A DNA stretch of 56,694 nucleotides from Amoeboaphelidium occidentale (Eukaryota; Aphelidiomycota; Aphelidea). Positions 31,301 through 40,852 of the stretch are shown one piece after another (within the stretch, counting starts at the first letter, position 1; each line of letters starts with the position of its first letter). The notes under the pieces are model-generated. The model was not told the DNA's origin and searched no databases. It was given only the letters and a program-made list of their open reading frames with translations. The stretch lies in NCBI GenBank assembly GCA_023515795.1, contig JALGPX010000074.1, positions 1 through 56,694 of the forward strand, given 5' to 3'. A program made the translations under genes and the position numbers.

Positions 31301-31809
31301 TTTGAAGGCGATAGAAGACGAGCGATTGCAACATCAGCCTCATATGGAGCTTGAACGAATGATAAATTTTCTTTTTCAAACGCTTCAGAGATACAATTAG
31401 TATGATATTTCATTAATCTAAAGCAAGAGGCTCTTAGTTTGTCAAGTCTTTTCCAAACAGACGTTGATACCCTACTCTGTGGATCCACACTGTTAAGATT
31501 ATGTGAAAATGATTGCATTCTGAGATCTCGCTGAGTTTCTCTCGCCAAATGAGCTTCATGCTTTTCAGCTGAGCGAGCACCATCTAGTACAAAAATAACG
31601 TCCATACCATCAAATATCTCATTTGAACATTTGGCGAAAGCTCTATACCGTTCATCCAAAGCATAGTATCGAATCAGATCAAAGAAGCTTCCGTAGAGGT
31701 CCACATAAACCTTGTATCCCTTAAACATCTCCTTAAACTCTTGAAGATTAACAGTTTCGGAGTAAAGCTGATGTTTCTTGGCAAAAGCACTAAACCCTTT
31801 AACCCCCAT
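28301..31809 (-). CDS. FEN1/XPG-like nuclease fused to Fanzor RuvC nuclease, 1157 aa predicted
   Basis: Predicted exons 31809-29871 and 29835-28301, joined by a 35-nt intron (29836-29870, GTAAGTTTCT...TTTTCTAG) that fits in phase (646 codons plus 1 nt, then 1535 nt). The first part is a complete FEN1/XPG PIN-type nuclease: MGVKGFSAFAKKH start, VYVDLYGSF, VIFVLDGARS, QAPYEADVAIA, NDSDLLFYG and VTGNDYVSNLRGFG hold the acidic metal ligands. A basic patch (KSKKRKGKKKNKRARYLK) and helical region follow. The second part is a Fanzor: NLS-like KLRPRKRK, RuvC-I IIMGLDMGQA (Asp ~857), GVDEYFTSQKC (Glu ~1026), a zinc ribbon CVRC/CSKC and RuvC-III FHRDILAADN (Asp ~1060), then a lysine-rich tail. Fanzors are RNA-guided DNA endonucleases related to TnpB. 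The Fanzor part has no upstream ATG of its own before residue 12 of its open frame, which favours the splice. Alternative: two separate genes. Confidence 0.8.
29836..29870 (-). other. Predicted 35-nt intron joining the two nuclease halves
   Basis: On the minus strand the intron begins GTAAGTTTCTATTAG and ends CATTTTCTAG. Length, donor and acceptor match the introns of the receptor-kinase and verprolin genes here. It is phase 1 on both sides and gives the junction K-D-H-G-V-N. Confidence 0.78.
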
Positions 31810-32383
31810 TGAATTATTATATTTTGTAGTAGTAGTAGACGAGTGAGTTAAATGACAATTTTCGTAAAAAAGCGAAACATTTATCTGATCGGCGACAGCG
31901 CAACCGAAAGGTTAGGAATGAAGTGTAGAATATCTCACGGGGAGCAAAACTATTTGTATTCTACGATTAAGCTTCTGGTTACTTCGCAAAATGATATTCT
32001 ATTCTCTTAAAATTCTCCGCGATTTTCGATCTTTGCAGCAAATGGGTTCAAAGGAGAGCGAATACTTCGAAACAGAACTGAAGAGTCAACCTAATGATCT
32101 AATAGAGATGTATGCAACGACGTTTTAGAGTTTAAACAAATTGCTTCAAAAACAATCAGATTTCAAGATCCAATGAGATTTGAGTGTTTGTACACACATG
32201 TAACCTTGAACGATCAAATCAGCCAATGATATCGCCGCATTTTGAGGAATTGGCCAATGATATTGCAGGATTTTTATTGAGCAAGATATACCCCTTTAAG
32301 AAAGCACATTCGCACTCCAGCTCGCAGCATGTAGACGCTTGAGCTGGAGCTCTGCGAGATAAAATCAGTTTATCTTTCAATTA
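31810..32383. other. Intergenic spacer upstream of the PIN-Fanzor gene
   Basis: About 570 bp with no open frame worth calling. It has a short TAG/TAC trinucleotide run next to the start codon (near 31830) and two similar phrases, AGCCAATGATATCGCCGCAT and GGCCAATGATATTGCAGGAT (32221-32270), forming a tandem repeat of about 38 bp. No inverted ends matching the downstream side of the nuclease gene were found by eye. It should hold the nuclease promoter. Confidence 0.5.
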
Positions 32384-33730
32384 TTACCGTCGAGGAGGCG
32401 GTGGTGGTGGTGCCCGTCCTGGGACACTTGGTTGTGGTCTTCGAGCCGAGCCTGGTGAATTTGCTTTTATACCCAATAGTGAATCTAAAATAAGTTACAA
32501 AGAACAAGAGATACATACCAATATTGTACTTGGAACCAGTTACTGCACCACTGTAATAAACTTTGATGGAAGGTGTAAAAGCGTGCGGAGGAGGTAATTC
32601 GGAATCTGGTTTGAATTTGTAACGACCATCATCCATATCGTCAGATAGAGGACCAGATGATAATGGTATACTTGGACTCCTACCGAGAGTCGCAGGTTTA
32701 GTGACACTTCCTCCAGGCACGGGCGGCTGTTTTCTTAACTGTCCAGGAGATGACACTTTTTGACTTCCATCATTATCATTAATCTTTTCGTTTGTTCGTG
32801 AGTTGCCTTGCGGAGGCCTATTGGGTACAGCAGGAGGAAGCTTTCCAGCAGAGGTGTTGATCTTTTCAGATGATCCCGTTGAAATAGAACGCGGTCTTCC
32901 AGGAACAGGCGGCGCAAGTTTTGCCGAAACACTTCCCCTCTTTGGCACCACTATCTTTTCCGAAACAAATACTGAACCTGAAATATTTTCATTACTTGAT
33001 GTTGGTGATTTTGTTGGTTTGGGTATCGAAGGAACAGGAGGAGGACCAGAAGAAGTCGGAGATTTTAATGCCGCTATTTCTGATGGTCTCCTGCCGGGTA
33101 AAGGTGGCCCGTTCTTTCCTATGCTTGGTGTTGCATTAGAAACAGCTGGAACAGGCGGCGGAACTTTTGATGGCGGCTTTCCCAATGGTTTCGCTGACGC
33201 ATTAGAAACAGAATCATTCGGCTTAGGAATCATCGGCGGGCGGAATGAAGACTGAGCAGCCGGAGCTTTTGATGGCATCGGTGTTATGGTTGATGGCTTG
33301 ACTGAAGTATCTGCATTGACTATCAAATGAGTTGACTTGAATTTAACAAACCTTTTCCCCCTCCAACAGCATTTCCTCCTGCTGGTCTTAACTTTGGCAT
33401 GCCTCCTGCAAAAAGTCCTCCTAATTGAGGAGTTGGTCCAGACGATCCACCTCCAGCTCCTGGTCGACTTCCTCCTCCTCCACCTGATGAAGCTGCGGGC
33501 GATGCTTTTGGGGCTGTTCAAATAATTAATCCACATTAAAAGAAATCCGTACCATCCACAATTGGGGCTGAACGATCGTTCGTCTCAGCTTTCTTGAGTT
33601 TTGCTCCCTTCTGAATTTGTTTGAGTAACGCTCCCTTGTCTTGACTAGCCGCTGGTGGTTTCGATGCGGCTGCACTAACAGACGGTGCCTTTGGAGCAGC
33701 CGGTGGTGGCGGCGGTGGAGGTGCGCTCAT
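32384..33730 (-). CDS. Verprolin/WIP family actin regulator, 410 aa
   Basis: Four exons on the minus strand: 33730-33553, 33513-33352, 33310-32519 and 32484-32384. The introns are 39, 41 and 34 nt, all phase 1. The protein starts MSAPPPPPPPAAPKAP, followed by a WH2 actin-monomer-binding motif (GALLKQIQKGAKLKKAET) and a glycine-rich linker leading to GGLFAGGMPKLRPAGG, a hallmark of verprolin/WIP. A long proline-rich middle (KVPPPVPAVS, GPPLPGRRPSE, LAPPVPGRPRS) offers SH3 and profilin sites, and the C-terminus DDGRYKFKPDSELPPP resembles the WASP-binding segment. In the family the protein binds actin and WASP/Las17 to promote Arp2/3-dependent endocytosis. It shares a 124-bp divergent promoter with the RhoGAP gene. 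Confidence 0.93.
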
Positions 33731-33854
33731 ACTAGTTTGTAGAAAAAAAGTTTTGAGATTGTTGGGCTTGTGTTTGGTGGTCTGCGAGATATTTATATGC
33801 AAAAAGTCTTAAGTCACTAGTGTCACTTATAGAATAAGCAATACCAACATTATA
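33731..33854. promoter_or_regulatory. Bidirectional promoter between verprolin and RhoGAP
   Basis: Only 124 bp separate the two ATGs (33730 minus, 33855 plus). The stretch is AT-rich with a poly-T/A run (33743-33751) and TATTTATA (33789-33796). It must carry the 5' UTRs and control both actin-cytoskeleton genes unless one start lies further upstream. Confidence 0.5.
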
Positions 33855-35723
33855 ATGGCATCGAACTCAAACAGGGAGCTTAAGACGGAAATGATCACTC
33901 CATCTCATCAAAATAGTGATCGTCCTGGTACTAATCTGGCTGCTGCACAAGAACGAGGAGGATCAAGTGCACAATCCGCTCTACAGAATCGATATCGTCA
34001 AAGCAAAGATAATCCTGGCTCAGCTACGTCGTCAGGTGGGAAAGAACCTTCATCTCTGGCTAATGTTCCTCAAGATCGGAATCAAGTTCAAACGACGTCT
34101 GGACCGGCTAAAGGTCCGGTATCTTACTTTGCAGGTCTTAGAAGTATTCCTCGTCAGCCAGTTTATAGGTCTATTGGTGTTGAACTCCCTGATGGAACTT
34201 TGTACAAGACCGTTCTTGATTTCGCTACTCTGACGCATGTTGGTGCACTTCTACAGTACGTCTGCGAGAAGGTTGGTTTGAAGCCTTATGAGAATTATAA
34301 TATCTACGAAACAAGTGTTGAGGATAAAATTATTGATCAACTAGTGAATAATGAAGATAACACATACATGCTTCAATATCGTTACAAGATGAATCCTTCT
34401 TATAAAATCGCTATAAAGCTGAAACCAGGATGTGCTGCAACAAGTACAGCGAGTACAGAAGAAGATTCAGCTGCTACATCGCCAGTATCATCATCCTCTT
34501 CAGTAACAAATGGTCCTAGAAGGATACCTTTTGTTTCTGCAAGCCGGAATGGTAAGACTCCTGTTTCACCAACGGCAAATTCCGGTAATAGCGCGTTAAC
34601 TGCTGCATCACCCGACACATCTGTTGTTTCACCTACTTCACAAGTTACAGTCAAAAGACGAAAATCTTTTCAAGAAGGCCTTGCTTATTTAGCGAACTTT
34701 GCGAAGAATACCATCATATCATCATCGAGCAATCTTGCAGCTGCAGGTGCAAAGAACTCTCCTTCAGAAGTATCATCTAAACAGAATCAGAATGTTCATC
34801 TTACTGCAATTGAATCAATTGAAAGAAGAAATTTACAGAACTACTTGCCAGAAGTTATTGCTACATTGTTTCAAAACACGGAATGCACACTGAATTTTTC
34901 AAAACTAGCAGAACGTGGGAGATTTATGTCTTGGTCGAAAAGCAGTCGAAGTCTTGCAGAGCCACAGGTATCAAAAGTGTTTGGTACGCCTTATCAAAGT
35001 GTTGTCGAAGCTGAATACACAAGAAATCCTGATGCAAAGATACCTGAATTCATGACAACATGTTTAGAATTCATAGATAAGCACGGAGTAGTCACGCCTG
35101 GAATATTTCGTATTAGTGGAGTCAGTAGGAAAGTTCAAACTTTGAAGAAGGAAATTGATTCCGGAAACTATATTGAATTATCAAAAAAGGACTACAAACC
35201 ACACGATGTTACCAGTCTTGTCAAATTATTTCTTAGAGAATTACCAGATCCGCTCATGACTCACAAACTTTATGAGTATTACATTGCTGCAGCCAAGTAT
35301 CTAGAGGGTGAAAAGCTCGATGAGGCTCTTAAGTATTTGTCGGTCTATCTGCCAATCAGTAATGTGTACTTGCTTGAGGCATTACTCAAACTTCTTCAGA
35401 AGATATCACAGTTTTCTGGACCAGCATCAGCTTCCGTTCCCATCTTATCAATGACTAAGAGCGATACGGAGGAAACATTAATCGACCCGGAACCCGATAA
35501 TGTTGATGGATCCGAAAAACCTTTACCTCCTCTACCACAATCATCATCAACTGAAGAATTCAAAGGAAACCTTATGACTATATCAAACTTAGCAATAGTT
35601 GTGGCTCCTAACCTATTGAGGGATAAAAATGAGAAGGCAGAAAAATCACTTAGTGTAAGACATTATGATACAATGCTTAATTTTAGGATAACGAACTCGT
35701 TACAAAAGTTCTGGAAAGGATGA
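33855..35723 (+). CDS. RhoGAP protein with an N-terminal ubiquitin-like RBD, 622 aa
   Basis: Single exon from ATG 33855. Residues about 100-185 (YRSIGVELPDGTLYKTVLDF ... MLQYRYKMNPSYKIAIKL) look like a Ras-binding/ubiquitin-like domain. A Ser/Thr-rich linker with KRRKSFQEGL follows. The RhoGAP domain covers about residues 375-620: FGTPYQSVV, IPEFMTTCLEFI, GIFRISGVSRK with the arginine finger, DVTSLVKLFLRELPDPLM and NLMTISNLAIVVAPNLLR. A Ser/Pro/acidic insertion of about 60 residues splits the second half of the domain, which is unusual. It stimulates GTP hydrolysis by Rho-type GTPases; together with verprolin next door it suggests an actin-control pair. Confidence 0.92.
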   Translation: MASNSNRELKTEMITPSHQNSDRPGTNLAAAQERGGSSAQSALQNRYRQSKDNPGSATSSGGKEPSSLANVPQDRNQVQTTSGPAKGPVSYFAGLRSIPRQPVYRSIGVELPDGTLYKTVLDFATLTHVGALLQYVCEKVGLKPYENYNIYETSVEDKIIDQLVNNEDNTYMLQYRYKMNPSYKIAIKLKPGCAATSTASTEEDSAATSPVSSSSSVTNGPRRIPFVSASRNGKTPVSPTANSGNSALTAASPDTSVVSPTSQVTVKRRKSFQEGLAYLANFAKNTIISSSSNLAAAGAKNSPSEVSSKQNQNVHLTAIESIERRNLQNYLPEVIATLFQNTECTLNFSKLAERGRFMSWSKSSRSLAEPQVSKVFGTPYQSVVEAEYTRNPDAKIPEFMTTCLEFIDKHGVVTPGIFRISGVSRKVQTLKKEIDSGNYIELSKKDYKPHDVTSLVKLFLRELPDPLMTHKLYEYYIAAAKYLEGEKLDEALKYLSVYLPISNVYLLEALLKLLQKISQFSGPASASVPILSMTKSDTEETLIDPEPDNVDGSEKPLPPLPQSSSTEEFKGNLMTISNLAIVVAPNLLRDKNEKAEKSLSVRHYDTMLNFRITNSLQKFWKG

Positions 35724-35837
35724 TAGAGAAGCACGACTGGATATTTCAAATCCCAAGTGAAGTTATATCTGAGTCTAAGAAGAAATTTGATCGATAGTTC
35801 TATTGGAGTTTTTGTCTTTTTGCAATAGATTGATAGA

Positions 35838-36737
35838 ATGCTTAGACTCTTCGTGCTTTTTGTGTTATCTCGCTTAGTGGTGGCACAAATACTCTTTAAG
35901 AACGCGGTATTGTTTTCACCAAGTGCGAACGATGTCTTGTTGGATGTTCCTGCGAGTATTGTGAATGAGAGCCCTTCGAGTGATGCAGTACTGATGTTAT
36001 TGCAAAGAGGACAGTATCTAGAAACAAACGCGATAAGAATGGACGTGGACTTGAGCGCTTTCATCCGTCTTAAGAAAGACCTAGAAAAGGATGACGCTTA
36101 TAGAGGAATCGTTAACCTCGATTTATCGCCTGGGATAGCTGAAGGATCGTATTACATGAAGCTTATGATAAATGGAAAGGAAGCAGCAAGATCTGATACT
36201 TTCAAAGTCTTAAGGCAAGGCTTATTCGTGCAGAGTTGTCTGTCCGTATTCAACGTTGAATCTGTGCAGAGACCGATGAAGAATCTTGATGCAGATCTTC
36301 CATTCGATTTCGCGCGCAATTTTGAATTGACACTGGCAGGGCAGATCTTATGCAGTTCTTCAAGGTTCTTAGTCTCTGTATACTCTGCAAAAAGTTCAAA
36401 ACCGATTATGAAGGATTATTTGAAAGACATTGAAGATTTTGGCGTTTTTGTTGAGACCTTTACTTCAATTCCTTCTTTTGCTGTCTATGAAGACGATATT
36501 TATATAGAAGTAAGAGATGATTCCAAACTGATTGCTCGAATAGTATCACAGTTTGGCGAACAAGAAAGTTATCTAGCAGATCATCTCGTTGAAACATTCA
36601 TAAGTCAAGGTCCGTTGCAATTCAAAAGGGTCGATATCAAGTTTGATGCTTTCAGGAATGCGCGTATAAGTCATTCTTCTAAAGTAGAAAAGCTTACATC
36701 ATATCCTCTGGTAGACCCTATTGTATTATCGGATTGA
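35838..36737 (+). CDS. Secreted protein of unknown function, 299 aa
   Basis: Starts with a clear signal peptide (MLRLFVLFVLSRLVVA, cleavage near VVA|QI). The mature part alternates beta-strands and short helices, with RGIVNLDLSPGIAEGSYYMKLMINGKEAARS resembling an Ig-like or cell-wall (Kre9-like) fold. There are only two cysteines, no GPI-type hydrophobic tail and no transmembrane segment. It lies 114 bp after the RhoGAP gene and 190 bp before the first receptor kinase on the same strand, so a functional link with the receptors (for example as ligand) is possible but unproven. Confidence 0.65.
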   Translation: MLRLFVLFVLSRLVVAQILFKNAVLFSPSANDVLLDVPASIVNESPSSDAVLMLLQRGQYLETNAIRMDVDLSAFIRLKKDLEKDDAYRGIVNLDLSPGIAEGSYYMKLMINGKEAARSDTFKVLRQGLFVQSCLSVFNVESVQRPMKNLDADLPFDFARNFELTLAGQILCSSSRFLVSVYSAKSSKPIMKDYLKDIEDFGVFVETFTSIPSFAVYEDDIYIEVRDDSKLIARIVSQFGEQESYLADHLVETFISQGPLQFKRVDIKFDAFRNARISHSSKVEKLTSYPLVDPIVLSD

Positions 36738-36927
36738 GACGTAGATCAGGAAAGTAAATCAAGACAAAGCAGACTGATAATAATTCAATAGTAATACAAT
36801 AAAATTATACAGATTACTTCAATAATCTGACTGAGTAGCGACCGACGGGGCCAAACAAGTGTGCGCTAATCGTCGGATCGTTAAATCGCAGGCGTCACAA
36901 AAAGAGCTCTTTTAAACTTTATCAAAT

Positions 36928-39900
36928 ATGCTAAGTTTGCTTACTTGGCTAGCTGTTATCATCTCTTTGGTTGCTTGCCTTGCTCATGAAAAGAGCTACT
37001 TGTTACAAGACGGTTCTTCATCCATCAACCGGATGGCAATTTACCAGAACTCTTTGCTGATAACCACTTCAAATGATATCGTACAGAAAGATATTGAAAC
37101 CGGGCTGGAACAAAGAACATTCAGAGCTCATACAAATCAAATCATGACATTCTTAGTCACAGAAGATTCTAGGATGATTACAGCAGGTTGGGATGACATG
37201 ATCATCGTCTGGGATTTGGTATCAGGGTCGTTATTAAAGAGGATATCGCTAGGATCTTTGAATACAAATGTTCAGGGTATAGCATACTGGAATGAACAAG
37301 TCATAACAGGCGGAGATGATTCAAAAGCCAGAAGGATTGACTTAACTACGGCAAGAGTCACCAGGACTGTAGGTAAGTTGATTACAGTCTTAAGCTTAAT
37401 TCTGTAGACATTACCGAGAAAATCTTATGCGTTGCCGTTTCTGGAGATTTTGTGTATTTATGCAGGAAAAGCTTCTCATCAGGCATCGTTAAACTTCGAA
37501 TAAGTAATATGAACTCTGTGATGCAATTTGGTTCTGCTATTCAGACCGCATTTTCCTTACATTTTCATAACAACATATTGTTTTCTGGATTAGACGACTT
37601 CACTATAGTTGCCTGGAATCCGGACACCGGTGGTGCTATTCGAACATACAATGGTCATTCAGGATCAGTATTCGCTTTGGCAACAAATGGCGATGAGCTC
37701 TACTCAGCTGGAGTCGATAAAGTTATTTTGCAATGGAACATACGAAGCGGAGAATTATTACAAGAGTTTCCTCCTCACCATATAAATAAGATTACAAGCT
37801 TGGCACTAAAAGATGGTTTAATATTTTCTGCAGGCTTCGATGCAGAGATTGTTAAGTGGAACTTAACTACTGGGGAGCAACTGTATGTCTTTAAAACCAG
37901 TAGAATTATTTTAAGATCTGTTGCAGTCTGGAAAAATTTTGTAATTAGTGCCGGAGATGAGTCAAAAATAGCTATCTGGGATAACACAGCCGACAGCATA
38001 GAGCCACTGAAAATATTGACTGGTCACATATTCCCTATTAACTGCCTTTTAGTTTCCGGAGATTTTCTATTTACGGGCAGCAGTGACAAAACTGTGAAAC
38101 AATGGAAACTAATGAATGATAATCCAGAAAAAGAATTCGTCGGTAAAAGTATGCACGAGAAGCTCACATTTAGGACATCTTGATACTGTCTTGGCTTTGA
38201 CAATAAGTGAAAACATTCTTTACTCAGGGGGTAGAGATTTTGTGATCTTATCATGGAATGTTACAACTGGCGCAAAGCTTGGCGAATTTGTTGGCCACAC
38301 TGATCTGGTTTCATGCTTGCAGGTTAAGAATGAGTTACTCTACTCTACTTCTGATGATGAAACAGTAAGAATATGGAACAAAGACTCTCGTCACCTAATC
38401 GAAATATTTCAAGGTGATTATATGCCTAAAACGCCTGATTTGTAGCTGTAAATTATGTTACCTCGATTGTTCTGAATGAAGATCGAATGATTATTGGAAC
38501 TTACAGCGGTTTATTCAGTGTTTCATTATCAACATTGTCTGTAACAGCCGAGCAAATTGGTAACATCACTGGAGCCTCAGATTAATTTTAGAATATTTTG
38601 CTTGTTTATGCGTTGTGCTTGGAAATTCACGTGTATACAGTGGTCATGTTAATGGCATGATCAAAATAAGTGATACGGAAACTTTGAGCATTTTTGGCGT
38701 TCTGTACGGTCACCAAAACCTATTAATGTCATTATGTCTTGATTCTCTCGGGACACTCTTTTCGGCAAGTTTCGACGGTTCCATAAAAAAATGGGACCTT
38801 ATATCCCGAAAAGTCGCATTTTCATTTGAGAACAGACGCAACTCTGTAAGGTCACTTGCCGCTTCTGGAAACTTTCTGTATACAGGCTTACGGAACGGCA
38901 TGATAAATACTTTTGATGTGAATAATGCATTCCTGCTCAGATCATCTTCATTACACGAGAAGGAAGTGACATCGCTGATTATTCTTGGAGATCAGCTCTT
39001 TTCGTCGGGGCTTGACGGCTTCCTCTTGAAATCGTCTTTAGATCCTCACGAAGAATCATTAATTATTTTCAGAAATCCAAACGCTCAATTTAATAGCTTG
39101 ACATCCTTTTCAAGATCATTGATATTTATTGAGAATGAGAGAAAGATATATCTGCATCCACTTAATGACACCAAGAACACAACGATGATTGTCGAGTCGA
39201 GTGTTCCGATTATTTTTTTAGCGGCTGATAGTGAGACAATTTATGCTGGTGTGATTTCAGGTGCAGTTCTAGCTTGGAATGGGAGTGATTTCTCCTTTCA
39301 ATTTGAACTAAAAGGTCACAATTCGAAGGTCAATTACATTTTATTGCATTCAAATACGCTTTTCTCTGCTTCTGATGACCAGAAAATCATAATGTGGTCG
39401 TTAAGAGAAAGATCCGCGATTAACGAGCTAAAGAGGACTTCGCCAAACTCACTGGGGCATATCGGGCCTGTGAACGGGTTGTCTGTTTGGAAGGAGTCTT
39501 TGTTTTCAGCTGGTTCTGATATGACTGTGAGGAGGTGGGATATTGCTTCAGGACGACACGAAGATGTATACTTCGGATTCACAAAAGGTGTCACAAGTGT
39601 TCTATGTTTCAACAATTCTGTCTTTGGCGGCAGCGAAGATTATTCGGTTTTACAATTCAGACCCTCTTTCAAGAATGATGATACATTATTGTCTGTCTCG
39701 AAATCTTTTGAGTCTACATCAGTCCGGAAGAGGAGACCCAAAGCAGTCACTGGAGCTTCAAAAGAAAACACTTCTGGTTCACAGAATCTCTTTATTATTG
39801 TAGCCGTATCAAGTGCAACATTTGTTCTTTTAATTGTCGCTACTATTTTGCTGTATTTACGAAAGTTTAACATAAAGCCTACTCCGCCAGTTTCGGCTAA

Positions 39901-40660
39901 GTCGGAATTTACAAACTCTGGTTCCGGGTTCACAGACTTGCAGACAGTCGTCAATACTGTTGTGGGAATTTCAAAACATGCTGCTTTTCTCATTCCTAAC
40001 CCTGCGATTGCAAAGCAGAAAAAAATTGCAGCTGGAGGAGGAGGCGAGATTTATCTGGCAGCAGTGATGGATCCTTCGTTGAAAAAGAAAACTTCTGAGG
40101 TTGTTATTCAGAAGTTCATCTTCACAAAAAATAGTGCAAGCGAAGATGCGTTTTATCTAGAAGTTGGAATAATGATCATGCTATCTACTTATCCTCATTT
40201 CTGCGAAATTATCGGCTTCACACAAGGCCCTTTCACTATGGTATTGAAATACTACCCTGACGGGTCACTAGACAGTTGGCTGCGTAAAAATAAGTTTAGT
40301 AAGGCCGTCAGGATCAAAGTTCTGAAAGAAGTGGCGATGGCTTTAAACACCATGCATAGATTGCATTTGGCTCATTGTGATATCAAACCACAAAATGTTC
40401 TAATTGAAGTAGTAAACGGGGTTCCTTCTTGTTATCTCACAGACTTTGGCATTACACAAGTTCTTTCCACTGAAATTGTCGCAGTTAGAACATTCAATGC
40501 GATCAATTTAAAAGGACTGTCTGTTCATTTTGCTGCACCTGAAGCATTTTTCCATTTCCGGTCGAAAGACTACAAGGGGACCGATTTCAAAAAATATGAC
40601 ATTTACTCTTTAGCGTGCGTTATTTTGGATGTTTTAACGGGACGCCCTCCATGGTCTTAA
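36928..40660 (+). CDS. WD40-ectodomain transmembrane receptor kinase 1, 1200 aa
   Basis: Five exons: 36928-37372, 37408-38142, 38174-38413, 38446-38559, 38592-40660. The introns are 35, 31, 32 and 32 nt, all phase 1. The signal peptide MLSLLTWLAVIISLVACLA is followed by about 900 residues of WD40-type repeats (DDMIIVWDLVSGSLLKRI; SDKTVKQWKL; DDETVRIWNKDS; SDMTVRRWDIASG), enough for two beta-propellers. One transmembrane helix follows (IVAVSSATFVLLIVATILLYL), then a cytoplasmic kinase: GGGGEIYLA loop, VVIQKF Lys, LAHCDIKPQNVLI, YLTDFGI, FAAPEAF and KYDIYSLACV. The kinase ends at GRPPWS, without the last helices of a normal C-lobe. The layout recalls Ire1 (luminal propeller-like domain, TM, kinase) but there is no KEN RNase domain. 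Confidence 0.85.
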
Positions 40661-40852
40661 TCCCTTGATTCCTATGGATTTAGAGATTTAGTTATGACTT
40701 GTTAAACGTAAGGAAAGGTATCATAACTCTGAAATAAAGGACAACTTGAAGGCATCGATTACAAACCTGTACGCGATTAAGTGCTCAATGTCGAGCGATG
40801 TTGCCGGGTTTCAGCATTTTTCTTGTTTCAACAACATCAGCAACATCTTTAG

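Noticed and set aside
32803-33255. Plus-strand Gly/Phe-rich frame
   Set aside because: It is the antisense shadow of the proline-rich part of verprolin.
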